In this document: one piece after another, positions 33,966-43,232 of the stretch
How positions within the stretch are numbered: the first letter of the stretch is position 1
How the letters are laid out: each line of letters opens with the position of its first letter
The notes under the pieces: generated by a model
Database searches by the model: none
Told to the model about the DNA's origin: nothing
Seen by the model: only the letters and a program-made list of their open reading frames with translations
Made by a program: the position numbers and the translations under genes
DNA from: Vicingaceae bacterium
Lineage (GTDB): Bacteria; Bacteroidota; Bacteroidia; Flavobacteriales_E; Vicingaceae
Assembly: GCA_018402765.1 (NCBI GenBank)
Contig: JAGYIE010000001.1
Coordinates: 558,001 to 622,000, forward strand
Length of the DNA: 64,000 bases
Direction: 5' to 3'

Positions 33966-34412
33966 TCATCCATAAAAATTAAAACGTTTAAAAAGTAGAT
34001 ATAATGGAGGACCATTAATGGGGATAATTTGAGTAAAAAGTATACTTGTTAACCCTCTTGGTATTGCATTTAGAAAATTGTTGCTGCTGATAATTTGATT
34101 TGCTGCTACAACTTTAATTTTTTGTTGGTTATTGTCGGGATACTTTAACTGATCTTCTAAAGCAATTCGACTGTACTCATCACTGCAACAGTTGTCTTCA
34201 TTATCAAGATTACCATCATTATGTTGATGAAATGGGCAGTTTTCTGATTGTTTTTTTGCCGCTTCTGTTTCGTGGCAAGAGTCTGACTCATCAAAGAACC
34301 TTATTTCCTTTAGAATATCACCACAGTAGTGCTTATACATAGAAAAACCGGTAGAACTTACCATGATTAGGCAAGAGAGAATAACTAAAGTGATATGTTT
34401 TAACATTTCCAC
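33966..34412 (-). CDS. HYC_CC_PP family protein
   Basis: This 148-residue exported protein is named for its three motifs, all present: HYCGD after the signal/anchor segment (about residues 29-33), NCCSDE (about residue 76) and GPPLYLLFKRF near the C-terminus. A His/Cys-rich middle part (SDSCHETE, NCPFHQHNDGN) suggests metal binding. The family is restricted to Bacteroidota and typically lies beside HMA proteins and TonB receptors, as here, 51 bp before the HMA gene. Biochemical function is unknown. Confidence 0.85.
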   Translation of the reverse strand: MEMLKHITLVILSCLIMVSSTGFSMYKHYCGDILKEIRFFDESDSCHETEAAKKQSENCPFHQHNDGNLDNEDNCCSDEYSRIALEDQLKYPDNNQQKIKVVAANQIISSNNFLNAIPRGLTSILFTQIIPINGPPLYLLFKRFNFYG

Positions 34413-34571
34413 TGTTGCGAATTTACGCTTTTTTGATTGTTACAGAATTTACTTCATAAAAAATGAACTTAATAATCGTTAATATCTAAAAATTTAATCT
34501 AAGGCTTTCTTTAAGACAAAGTGCTCAATACTTTTATGAATCGTCTGAAACAGTTTTACCTAGAAATATAC

Positions 34572-34967
34572 TTAAAATCTCAGGCGACTATCTAGGCTAT
34601 ATTTTCCTGGGCCTGAAATAAGTAAAATCAAAAATGCAATAAGGTACACTAGACCTAATTCTTGCTTAGCGAATGGATCAGAACCATGAACTATAAAAAC
34701 AGCAACCACCATCGTAACTATCAAAGGAATACTTGCAAAACGCGTGAATAACCCTAAGATTAATAATATAGGGCAAAATACTTCCGAAAAAACAGCTAGG
34801 GAATAGCTTAATTCAGAGCCAATACCTAAAGGATCAGGAAAGGAAGAAAAAGCATTTTCAAAATTGAGCACCTTAGGCCAACCATGATTTAAAAACATAA
34901 GTGAAGCAAATGCAATACGAAGAAGCAGAAGTGATAAGTCGTTGAATGTAAGTGGAGAGTTTTTCAT
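34572..34967 (-). CDS. DoxX family membrane protein
   Basis: This 131-residue inner-membrane protein has four helices. The motif LLRIAFASLMFLNHGWPKVL (about residues 10-29) followed by FSEVFCPILLILGLFTRFAS is typical of DoxX/YphA. Family members include subunits of quinol oxidases and thiosulfate:quinone oxidoreductases, but most have no proven role. Its start overlaps the stop of the zinc-ribbon gene upstream by one base, so the two are translationally coupled. Confidence 0.88.
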   Translation of the reverse strand: MKNSPLTFNDLSLLLLRIAFASLMFLNHGWPKVLNFENAFSSFPDPLGIGSELSYSLAVFSEVFCPILLILGLFTRFASIPLIVTMVVAVFIVHGSDPFAKQELGLVYLIAFLILLISGPGKYSLDSRLRF

Positions 34968-35329
34968 TAATCGATGTATTCTTTTTTGATAACCAAAGCA
35001 AAGTTAACATCATCTATCTTTAAGTACCCTTGATCGTAAACATATTTATAAACACCACCATTTTTTGTAATGTATTCGCTGGTGAAATAATTAAAATTAA
35101 ATCCTTTACTCTCCAACTTGGCAGCAGTTGTTTTTGTTTTACCATATGGATTTAAGTCGGCTAAAATACGTCTGTTCTTTCGCAGAATATAATTGGTTGA
35201 ACGCACCAAATTATTGGCGTCTTTGTTCTGTCTATTATTATATATATTTCGGCATTGATCAGAACAAAACTTCTTATCAATACGGCCCTCAAATTCATCA
35301 TTGCATTCTAAACAATTTTTCATCTCCAT
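34967..35329 (-). CDS. small zinc-ribbon protein (paralogue at 50924)
   Basis: This 120-residue cytoplasmic protein has an N-terminal zinc-binding module CLECNDEFEGRIDKKFCSDQ plus C (CxxC-x13-CxxxC, residues 6-29). A helix LRKNRRILADLNPYGKTK and a C-terminal beta part (YKYVYDQGYLKIDDVNFALV) follow. It resembles DUF2116-like proteins. A clear paralogue lies at 50924-51298 in this window, with the same order of parts. It is coupled to DoxX by a one-base overlap. A nucleic-acid or protein-contact role is possible but unproven. Confidence 0.75.
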   Translation of the reverse strand: MEMKNCLECNDEFEGRIDKKFCSDQCRNIYNNRQNKDANNLVRSTNYILRKNRRILADLNPYGKTKTTAAKLESKGFNFNYFTSEYITKNGGVYKYVYDQGYLKIDDVNFALVIKKEYID

Positions 35330-35450
35330 TGGCTAAAAATAATAAAAGTCTTATAATTAAATACATAAAGATAAAATTTCTTTCAACCATACAAGTTCTA
35401 TTATTACTTTTTTTAAAAATGATTGTATCTTCGATTTCTCAAATTTAGCT

Positions 35451-36782
35451 ATGAGCAGCAACGAAAATACAAGTAATACTAAAACGTTACAGATAGGCGT
35501 ATTTTCTATTATTCTAGTATTTTTAAGCTCATTTTTCTACACTTCATTTCATCAATCATTGGCCGCTGATGATTTCTATTTTGCTTCCTACCTAAAAAAA
35601 TATGGAATTTGGGATAGTATGCAGCTTGAACGCGACCAATGGAATAGTAGATGGACGTCCCTTCTATTGAACTTTAGCTTATTAAAATTAAATACCCAAT
35701 TTTCACATACATTTTTACTTTACAACCTTTTTAATTTAGGATTATCCATTTATTTTTTCAAAACTTGGTCAAATCGGTTTACGAAATGGCCTGTAGCATT
35801 TGCAGGAATATCAGCTGCTATTTTGTTTTGGGGAACCTTTTCTATTGGAGAAGTATGGTTTTGGAGCTGCAGTACTACGGCATATCTCACCTCTACTCTA
35901 CTTTTAGCAATCTTACATATTCGCCTAGCGAATCAACTATCTGTAAAATCAGGAATTCTACTTGCTATCTCAGTGGTATATATAGGAGGCAGCAGCATGC
36001 CTGTAGCTCTTATCGGATTGTACCTACTCGGCAGGCGGTTAATTAAACAACTAAAAGGAAATCAAGAAAATGTTCAATGGACCATTCTCTTCATCTTATT
36101 ACTATTAATCAGCTTTTTATATCTTTTAAATGGAGAAGGTAGCTACAAAAGACAACTCAACTTTGAACAACTTACACTTTCTCAAATTCCACTTCTTCAC
36201 CTAAAACTCGTTACCTTATCGTTAGTAAAATACATTTTACCACAACTCGGTTTCTTGCTTATTATGGGACTACCGATTCTTATTATACCCTCAAATTTAC
36301 CACCTATAAAAGCAAGTAAAATTATAGGTTCAGTTGCATTTTATGCTATACAGTTTGGCATTGCTCTTTTTATCTATCAAGGAATATTTACTTATATCAC
36401 CCAAGACATAAGTGCTGCTAGAAGTTTCTTTCCAATTAATTTTTTGTTGGTTTTATACGCTTTAAAAACGTTCATATTACTGCATCAATACCTAAAAGGA
36501 AAAGTCAAAAATCAGTTTTTACAAATACTCTACATAGTGATCCCATTTCTATTTATCAGTTATAGTAGCATTAACAAAATAACTAAAGACTATACATACC
36601 GTAAACACTTCCAAGAAGTTCTATCTGAATTAGAAAATGAACAAGCACTATTAAACGCTCTGCCTGAAACAGGCCTCATATACCCAACCAAGATTTCGGT
36701 AGATAGCACCTACTTCACGAACCAACATTTAAAGCTATACTTCGAATTAACCAAAACTCCTGTTGTGAATGACACCAATTGA
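35451..36782 (+). CDS. polytopic membrane protein, DUF6056/glycosyltransferase-like
   Basis: This 443-residue protein has 10-12 hydrophobic helices. Near the N-terminus, after the first helix, it has AADDFYFASYLKKYGIWDSM followed by WNSRWTS. The acidic pair after TM1 and the later Arg are the pattern of GT-C-type lipid-linked sugar transferases and of DUF6056 proteins. A role in cell-surface glycosylation is plausible, but the family call is tentative. The end of the frame overlaps a DUF1801 remnant by 14 bp. Confidence 0.6.
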   Translation: MSSNENTSNTKTLQIGVFSIILVFLSSFFYTSFHQSLAADDFYFASYLKKYGIWDSMQLERDQWNSRWTSLLLNFSLLKLNTQFSHTFLLYNLFNLGLSIYFFKTWSNRFTKWPVAFAGISAAILFWGTFSIGEVWFWSCSTTAYLTSTLLLAILHIRLANQLSVKSGILLAISVVYIGGSSMPVALIGLYLLGRRLIKQLKGNQENVQWTILFILLLLISFLYLLNGEGSYKRQLNFEQLTLSQIPLLHLKLVTLSLVKYILPQLGFLLIMGLPILIIPSNLPPIKASKIIGSVAFYAIQFGIALFIYQGIFTYITQDISAARSFFPINFLLVLYALKTFILLHQYLKGKVKNQFLQILYIVIPFLFISYSSINKITKDYTYRKHFQEVLSELENEQALLNALPETGLIYPTKISVDSTYFTNQHLKLYFELTKTPVVNDTN

Positions 36783-37111
36783 TGAATATTACAATCGACT
36801 AGAAGAACCTATGCAAGGATTAATGCCAGCAATAAAAACAAGTATTCTGTCGATAGATCAACGCTTAAATCTGCAATAGAAGGACCAAATTCCATTTTTC
36901 TATGTAAATAATAGAATGTTTTTTTACAGACAATTAGCCAAAAAACAGGGGAATTGTATATAAGCTTTTCCGATGGATATAGACTAGAAAATCCGCTGTT
37001 GCAGTCAGATGGTAGAAAACGTTTTTAGTTGTTGTATATAGACCCCAATGAAGATTTACCAATTGATCATGTTCGTTCAATAGTTAATTCATTATTAAGC
37101 CATTACAAGTA
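36769..37111 (+). pseudogene. DUF1801 family pseudogene
   Basis: From ATG 36769 the frame reads MTPIDEYYNRLEEPMQGLMP, hits a stop, continues as PFFYVNNRMFFYRQLAKKQG, then shifts frame to GELYISFSDGYRLENPLLQS. After another stop it continues LLYIDPNEDLPIDHVRSIVN and ends SLLSHYK at TAA 37109-37111. These blocks are in the right order for a DUF1801 protein of about 115 residues (MPFF, NRMFxYL, FxxGxxLExP, LLxxDPxEDLP). The conserved block around the missing KWGMP motif is deleted. The gene is dead. Confidence 0.8.
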
Positions 37112-37187
37112 ATATTTTTCATGTTTGAATAGCATTTTTTGTTGTTTGATAAATTTTTATTATACTTGTTTTTCAAACTAATCGTGT

Positions 37188-38732
37188 ATGAAGTATCGTT
37201 TACTTTTTATTCATTTACTTTTATTCAATATATTTCAAATCAATACTATAAGTAGTCAAAATGGACTTTCTTTTGATGGTGTAGACGACTACGTGCAAAC
37301 GACTTTTAGCGGTATGTCAGGAGCCACGACTCCAATTACCATAGAAGCATGGATAAGAACAGCTGCCGATGCTCTCCCAAGTGCTAATGGTCAGCAAGTA
37401 ATTACCGATTTTGGAAGCTTTGTAACAGGAGGAAGGTTTACATTCAATGTTTTATGGGCTAATGCTATACGCTTAGAAGTTGGTGGTAACGGCCTTAGCG
37501 GAACTATTCCGGTAAATGACAGCATGTGGCACCATGTGGCAGTAGTTTATAATCCTTCAATTACCAATAAATTAAGCTTATATGTGGATGGTATTTTAGA
37601 CGTTTCGGGCAACGTTACGGTTCCAATAGCATTGGGAAGTACAACTAACTTTAGAATTGGCCAACGAATAGATGGGATTAATTCATTTACCGGAGATATT
37701 GATGAAGTGCGTTTTTGGAATATTGCATTAGACACTGCACAACTAATAGCTAGTATGAATAATGAATTCTGTAACCCTCCTGCAGGCTTATTGGCTTATT
37801 ATCCTCTAAATGAAGGAATACCAAATGGAACTAACACAACTATAACAACAACAGCTGATAAATCAGGAAATAATAATGGTACCTTAAATGGCTTCGCATT
37901 ATCAGGGGCCACTTCAAATTGGATCAATGGGGCACCAGTTACTTCAGGGGTAACCTCAAGTAGTATAACCGTTTCAGACTGCCAATCCTATACCTCTCCA
38001 AGTGGAAACACAATTTACACCGCAACAGGTACCTATTTTGACACCATTCCAAATAGCAAAAACTGCGATAGTATTATTACCATTAATTTAACGCTAGTAA
38101 ACAACCCAACATTTGCAAATATAACTGTAGTTGAATGCGATAGCTACACCTCTCCAAGTGGAAATTTTACTTTTACTTCTTCAGGTAGTTACTTAGATAC
38201 CATTCCAAATAGCCAAAATTGTGATAGTGTAATTGCAATAGCCCTTACTATAAACACCGTAAATAGCGGTATTGCATTAACAGGTAACGGTAGTACTGCT
38301 TCAGCAACGGAGGTTGGTGCTCGCTATCAATGGTTAGATTGCAACAATGGTTTTGCAATGCTTATAAACGATACAAACAGAACGTTTACGCCTAGTATGA
38401 ATGGGTCATATGCCGTAAAAGTGACAAAAAATGGCTGTACAGATACCTCCTCTTGTCTTACATTTACTTCAGTAGGATTACAGCAATCTTCCATTGAAAA
38501 TGAATTAATAATAAGTCCAAATCCTACGAATGGCCATATTTTAATCAATTTTGGAACAGCAAGAGGATTAAAGAACTACACCATTAGAAACATGGTTGGA
38601 CAAATTATTACACAAGGTAGCACTTCAAGTGAACAGGTAAACTATGTAATCACTGCAGATAAAGGACTTTACTTTATTGAAGTAGAAATGACCAATGGGA
38701 AAAAGACCATTCGTAAAATTGTGAAACACTAA
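37188..38732 (+). CDS. LamG-domain protein secreted by the type IX system
   Basis: This 514-residue extracellular or surface protein has a signal peptide (residues 1-23). A LamG/concanavalin-like domain (about 25-205; LSFDGVDDYVQT start, GDIDEVRFWNIALD end) commonly binds carbohydrate or other ligands. Two 50-residue repeats (about 258-352) both contain Y-T-S-P-S-G and DTIPNSxNCDS. A C-terminal type A T9SS sorting domain (SPNPTNGHILINF, GLYFIEVEMTNGKKTIRKIV) directs export and anchoring. The ligand is unknown. Confidence 0.9.
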   Translation: MKYRLLFIHLLLFNIFQINTISSQNGLSFDGVDDYVQTTFSGMSGATTPITIEAWIRTAADALPSANGQQVITDFGSFVTGGRFTFNVLWANAIRLEVGGNGLSGTIPVNDSMWHHVAVVYNPSITNKLSLYVDGILDVSGNVTVPIALGSTTNFRIGQRIDGINSFTGDIDEVRFWNIALDTAQLIASMNNEFCNPPAGLLAYYPLNEGIPNGTNTTITTTADKSGNNNGTLNGFALSGATSNWINGAPVTSGVTSSSITVSDCQSYTSPSGNTIYTATGTYFDTIPNSKNCDSIITINLTLVNNPTFANITVVECDSYTSPSGNFTFTSSGSYLDTIPNSQNCDSVIAIALTINTVNSGIALTGNGSTASATEVGARYQWLDCNNGFAMLINDTNRTFTPSMNGSYAVKVTKNGCTDTSSCLTFTSVGLQQSSIENELIISPNPTNGHILINFGTARGLKNYTIRNMVGQIITQGSTSSEQVNYVITADKGLYFIEVEMTNGKKTIRKIVKH

Positions 38733-38748
38733 CTATCTATAACTATTG

Positions 38749-38788
38749 AAAAGAGCGTTTGAATTAAATTTTAAGCGCTTTTTTTTAT
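38749..38788 (+). terminator. terminator of the LamG gene
   Basis: AAAAGAGCGTTT and AAGCGCTTTTTTTT form an imperfect stem around an A/T loop, ending in an eight-T run on the plus strand, about 20 bp past the stop codon. Confidence 0.75.
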
Positions 38789-38837
38789 AACCCTATGCAA
38801 ATACATTTTTCAATTACTTTGCAATAAATTACCTTAT

Positions 38838-39395
38838 ATGACCGAAGACCTGCATTTTGAAAAACTAACAACTGTAAAGCAATTAAATGATGATCATTAT
38901 GAAAACTGCACCTTTAAAAATTGCCATTTTACTCAAGGTGATTTCTCAAACATAAGTTTCATCGATTGTGAATTTATAGACTGTAATTTAAGCAATGCTA
39001 GAGTAACAAATACTGCTTTTAAGACCGTAAAATTTGAGCAGAGCAAACTAATTGGTATTCATTTTGAAGACTGCAACACTTTTCTCTTAGATCTATGTTT
39101 TACAGACTGCACATTAAATATCAGCTCCTTTTATCAGCTAAATTTAAAAAAGTCAGTCTTTACCAATTGCAGTTTACACGAAGTGGACTTTACCGAAACC
39201 AACTTAACAGATGCTAGCTTTACCTATTGTGATTTTATCGCTGCTATATTTGAAAATACCAACTTAGAAAAAGCAGATTTCAGAACATCGACTAATTATG
39301 CTATTCGGCCCGACAAGAATCGAGTGAAAGGAGCCCAATTTTCAGCTGACGGTTTAGCCGGATTACTGTACCACCATCAAATCAAAATTTCTTAA
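38838..39395 (+). CDS. pentapeptide repeat protein (Qnr/McbG-like)
   Basis: This 185-residue protein forms a right-handed quadrilateral beta-helix from A(D/N)LxX-type pentapeptides, for example CTFKN CHFTQ GDFSN ISFID CEFID CNLSN and LTDAS FTYCD FIAAI FENTN LEKAD. Cys and Phe fill the central positions, as in Qnr/McbG proteins. The break around NTFLLDLCF resembles the loop region of Qnr. Qnr-type proteins mimic DNA and shield gyrase from quinolones; whether this one does is not known. Confidence 0.85.
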   Translation: MTEDLHFEKLTTVKQLNDDHYENCTFKNCHFTQGDFSNISFIDCEFIDCNLSNARVTNTAFKTVKFEQSKLIGIHFEDCNTFLLDLCFTDCTLNISSFYQLNLKKSVFTNCSLHEVDFTETNLTDASFTYCDFIAAIFENTNLEKADFRTSTNYAIRPDKNRVKGAQFSADGLAGLLYHHQIKIS

Positions 39396-39467
39396 TGATA
39401 TCGATACACTTTTAGCGATTTAAATAAACTCAATTTTCTCTTAATGCAAACCAATTTAAACTCTTGA

Positions 39468-40997
39468 TTATAAAGTATCTACTGCTAATTTATAAGTAGG
39501 ATCCTCAACTACGTTTACATCAATAATTTCATCAGCATTGGCCAATAATCTTCTGCAATCTTCACTTAAGTGCTTTAAATGTAGTTTCTTACCAACCTTC
39601 AAATAGCGCTCAGTAATTTTATTCAAAGCTTCAATTGCCGACATATCCACCACCCTACTTTCAGCAAAATCAATTACTACTTCTTCAGGATCATTTAAAA
39701 TATCAAACTTGTCATTAAATGCAGTAACGGAGCCGAAAAACAAAGGTCCGTATATTTCATAATGCTTCACTCCGTTGTTATCGACATGCTTTCTAGCTCT
39801 AATTCGTTTGGCATTGTCCCAAGCAAATACCAAGGCTGCGATAATCACACCAATCAATACCGCTAAAGCTAGATTGTGAAGAACCGCTGTAACTAACGTA
39901 ACAAGGACCATCACAAAAATATCTGATTTAGGCATGCGCTTAACCGTTTTCAAACTTGCCCATTCAAACGTACCGATAGCCACCATTATCATCAAACCTG
40001 TCAATGCAGCCATTGGAAGCATTTCAATAAGCCCTGCACCAAACATAATAAATACCAACAGCATTACGGCTGCTACAATACCCGATAAACGAGCTCGAGC
40101 ACCTGAAGAAATATTAATCAAACTTTGGCCAATCATGGCACAACCACCCATTCCTGAAAATACACCTGAAAGCACATTCGCAATACCTTGTGCTACTGCC
40201 TCTTTATTTCCTCTTCCCCGAGTTTCTGTAATTTCATCTATAATGTTCAATGTCAATAAACTCTCGATAAGTCCTACACCGGCCATAATCGCGGCGAAGG
40301 GAAAAATGATGGACAAGGTTTCCAGCGTAAATGGGACTTCAGGGAAATGAAATGGCGGAAAACCTCCCGATATGGAAGCCATGTCGCCTACTGTTTTGGT
40401 ATCTATTCCAAAAGCCACTACAATACCGAAAATACTCAAGATCGCTACTAGTGAAGCAGGGATTACTTTTGTAATCTTCGGTAGTCCCCAAATAATCAAC
40501 ATAGTGACTAAGACCAATCCCAACATTATAAACAAAGGTGTTCCTGTAAGCCAAGCACCAGAAGCATCTTTAAACTGCTCTAGTTGAGACATAAAAATGA
40601 TAATCGCTAATCCATTTACAAATCCAAAAATAACAGGATGTGGCACTAAACGCATTAACTTTCCAAGCTTCAAGAAACCAGCAGCCATTTGCAGTATCCC
40701 TGCAAGCACCACAGTTGCAAGAATATATTCAATTCCATGAGATTTTGCCAATACAACTAAAACCACCGCCACAGCCCCTGTGGCTCCTGAAATCATTCCT
40801 GGCCTACCACCCAAAATTGACGTAACTAAACCCATCATAAATGCAGCATACAATCCAGTTAAAGGAGGAAGACCTGCAATAAGCGCAAAAGCAACTGCCT
40901 CAGGTATTAGTGCCATCGCTACTGTTAATCCTGAGAGAATTTCTGTTTTATAATTTACTTTTAAGGATAGGTCAAAAAGGTTGAAATACTTCTTCAT
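39468..40997 (-). CDS. SulP family anion transporter with STAS domain
   Basis: This 509-residue inner-membrane transporter has 12-14 helices (residues about 15-395). The SulP core contains IPEAVAFALIAGLPPLTGLY and SGATGAVAVVLVVLAKSHG, and a C-terminal STAS domain (about 410-500; VVIDFAESRVVDMSAIEALN) follows. It may carry sulfate, bicarbonate or dicarboxylates. It belongs to a different subgroup from the SulP gene at 21.5 kb, with a full STAS and a longer N-terminal motif. It stands alone, and no regulator is adjacent. Confidence 0.9.
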   Translation of the reverse strand: MKKYFNLFDLSLKVNYKTEILSGLTVAMALIPEAVAFALIAGLPPLTGLYAAFMMGLVTSILGGRPGMISGATGAVAVVLVVLAKSHGIEYILATVVLAGILQMAAGFLKLGKLMRLVPHPVIFGFVNGLAIIIFMSQLEQFKDASGAWLTGTPLFIMLGLVLVTMLIIWGLPKITKVIPASLVAILSIFGIVVAFGIDTKTVGDMASISGGFPPFHFPEVPFTLETLSIIFPFAAIMAGVGLIESLLTLNIIDEITETRGRGNKEAVAQGIANVLSGVFSGMGGCAMIGQSLINISSGARARLSGIVAAVMLLVFIMFGAGLIEMLPMAALTGLMIMVAIGTFEWASLKTVKRMPKSDIFVMVLVTLVTAVLHNLALAVLIGVIIAALVFAWDNAKRIRARKHVDNNGVKHYEIYGPLFFGSVTAFNDKFDILNDPEEVVIDFAESRVVDMSAIEALNKITERYLKVGKKLHLKHLSEDCRRLLANADEIIDVNVVEDPTYKLAVDTL

Positions 40998-41113
40998 AAA
41001 GTGAGTGGATTCGATGTGTTCTATTTTTGAGGGTGCAAAACTACTGATTTAATAAAGAACTCAAAGAATAGCTCCGCACTTCATTAAATTTGAACAATCG
41101 TAAAATTTAGAAA

Positions 41114-41536
41114 ATGAGCAAGAAAGGAAGAGTAACAGGAATTGACGGGATATTTTTTAAAACACAAAATCCCAACAATATAAAGTTATGGAATCAAACA
41201 CATTTGGGACTAAATACAGATGCTTATGGAAGCAGCTTTGAGTGGAGAGAAAGCGTGGATCCAACAAAAAAAGGCTTTACCCAATGGAGTCCTTTTAAAG
41301 AGGACACCACCTAATTTACTCCTTCTGAAAAAGCATTTATGATAAACTATAGAGTAAAAAACCTTGAGAAGCTAGTTGAGCAATTAAAAGCTGAAGGAGT
41401 GACTATTTTAGATGAAATGGAAACCTATTCCTACGGAAAGTTTATCCACATTTTAGATCCAGAAAATAATAAAATTGAATTGTGGGAGCCTGTTGATGAG
41501 GAATATGACAAAATAGCTGATGGACGCACGAAGTAA
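41114..41536 (+). pseudogene. VOC (glyoxalase-like) gene interrupted by one in-frame stop
   Basis: From ATG 41114 the frame encodes a VOC protein of about 140 residues: GIDGIFFKTQNPNNIKLWNQ, a stop at TAA 41312-41314, then in the same frame FTPSEKAFMINYRV and YGKFIHILDPENNKIELWEP with the metal-ligand Glu. Relatives usually have a Tyr, Lys or similar codon where the stop stands. There is no shift or deletion, so a single nonsense mutation, readthrough, or two separately translated halves (second start ATG 41339) are all possible. Confidence 0.8.
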
Positions 41537-41685
41537 AGGTTTATTTAATCTTCGTTTGCAATAGCGACTAGTAGCATTCTACAATTTTTAACCAGGAGAT
41601 TTGAAGGCGAGCTATGTATGAAGACAAAATAATATTTTATAAAAAATATAGGGACTTGTCCATAAATACGAATAAACAAAATAGT

Positions 41686-42768
41686 CTATTCAACTAATTG
41701 ACGCACGATTGCCTTCTCTCCAAAAGAATTTTTAACATGAATTAAATATAAACCACGTGTTAATTTTGATATATCTAAACGTAGACCTACTAAAGAGTTA
41801 TTATTATGGAAAATAACCGCCCCATGATAATCATAAATCACAACTTCTTCAATAGTTCCATCCATTATATCGATGTTTAAGTAATTAGAAGTAGGATTTG
41901 GATAAACTCTAACGAAATTACTACTTGGTTTTTCTTTTGTAATTCCGACCGATACATTTCCAAATCGATGACCATATATCGCTCTTACATACTCAGGATG
42001 ATCAACAAATGGATTCCGATTGTTTTGGTATTTATAAATAGTGTCATTTCTTCTTCGCTCAGAATTACTAACCGAATCAATTAAGTGCCAATGATATAAT
42101 GTACTTGCATTTCCATGCAAAGGAGATTGGTCTGTTCTACTTAATAAACTGTCTACTACTTCTAAATCCAGTTCTCCATTTTTACCTTCATACCTCACAT
42201 CCATATAAAAAATAACTCTTGCTACGTCGCCTTTCAAAGAATCAGGGGGCTCCCAAACCCATTTAGAAGCGGATGTAAATGCATCAGTAGAGCCATTATA
42301 AACTCCAGAATTATCAATATACCTTGTATCTCCAGTGTCAAAATTTCTATTGTTTCTGGCTGAATTGGTTGACACATCCTCAGCGAAAAGATTATGTAAA
42401 TCGGTTCCTTCGGTAGTTGACGTCCCAAAATTACCTCTTGATTTAGCCCAAACATGCTCTCTAGACCACCCTTGAGCACTATTATACTCTAAAGGACCAT
42501 TCATGCTAAATCTAGAGTATAAACCCACAACGTTAATTGAATTATTGGGATCTTTATCTGCCTGTTTTAATACGTCCCAACAATCCATTTGTGAGCTACT
42601 CGTATATGGAAATACAATATGACCACTTATAATGTTATTTAATTCTGCTTTTAAAGAATCTCCTGATAAACCTTGTGCAGTAGTGTAATAGTTTACAGGA
42701 ATTTGAGCGATTGATTTTAAACAAGAAAATACAATAATCAGTAATGAAATAAGTATTCTAAATATCAT
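41686..42768 (-). CDS. T9SS-secreted endonuclease I family nuclease
   Basis: This extracellular DNA/RNA nuclease has about 360 residues. The start is placed at the Met giving the signal peptide MIFRILISLLIIVFSCLKSI rather than 16 codons upstream. The endonuclease I domain (about 25-265) holds WSREHVWAKSRGNFG (catalytic His) and GTDLHNLFAEDVSTNSARNN. The C-terminus (about 285-360) has a T9SS type A domain (VYPNPTSNYLNIDI, LTRGLYLIHVKNS). It probably degrades environmental nucleic acid for phosphate or nucleosides. Confidence 0.9.
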   Translation of the reverse strand: MIFRILISLLIIVFSCLKSIAQIPVNYYTTAQGLSGDSLKAELNNIISGHIVFPYTSSSQMDCWDVLKQADKDPNNSINVVGLYSRFSMNGPLEYNSAQGWSREHVWAKSRGNFGTSTTEGTDLHNLFAEDVSTNSARNNRNFDTGDTRYIDNSGVYNGSTDAFTSASKWVWEPPDSLKGDVARVIFYMDVRYEGKNGELDLEVVDSLLSRTDQSPLHGNASTLYHWHLIDSVSNSERRRNDTIYKYQNNRNPFVDHPEYVRAIYGHRFGNVSVGITKEKPSSNFVRVYPNPTSNYLNIDIMDGTIEEVVIYDYHGAVIFHNNNSLVGLRLDISKLTRGLYLIHVKNSFGEKAIVRQLVE

Positions 42769-42816
42769 ATTAAAAGAGTATAGAGTGAAATTTAATTTTA
42801 TAAAATTAACTAACAC

Positions 42817-43232
42817 AAAAGCTGAACTTTTAATTCCCTCTACTTTTTCGGCAAAAGCACGCTATTAAGCGCTTTTTGACCGGTATTCTTTCTAATTAGT
42901 GATTGGGGAAATTGCTAGAATGGACAAAAAGCCCATTTCGAGTGTACAGGATGCGCATAATAGTGCCTAAAATGGACTATTTAGTGTCTATTTTAATATC
43001 GTGCTTTTTGAAAAACTTTAATATTAATGATCTCTCTCGGTTCAAATAGTTTAGCTAAAAGGTAGTTTTCCTAACGGTAAAATTGAATTTACGGAATAAA
43101 CCACATGGAGTGAATTGATTTTGTATCGTTATGCACTTTTTACTTATCTAAGTTAGTTGTGGAAGTAGAATTTTGTTGTCCCAGACAGCGATTACAATAG
43201 CTTCTTTGAAAATGGAATGAGAAAGCTAAAAT
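42817..43232. other. gene-free left edge of the accessory island
   Basis: No intact gene. Weak coding-like scraps exist (plus strand FVVPDSDYNSFFENGMRKLK, ending in stop 43232-43234, overlapping the HAD gene end), but I cannot name them. A CTAACG motif stands at 43071-43076, the same as the motifs before other genes of the island. A repeat GCACGCTATTAAGCGCTTTT lies near 42858. Confidence 0.35.

Noticed and set aside
35128-35448. 106-codon plus-strand frame
   Set aside because: Shadow of the zinc-ribbon gene on the opposite strand, without protein-like features of its own.
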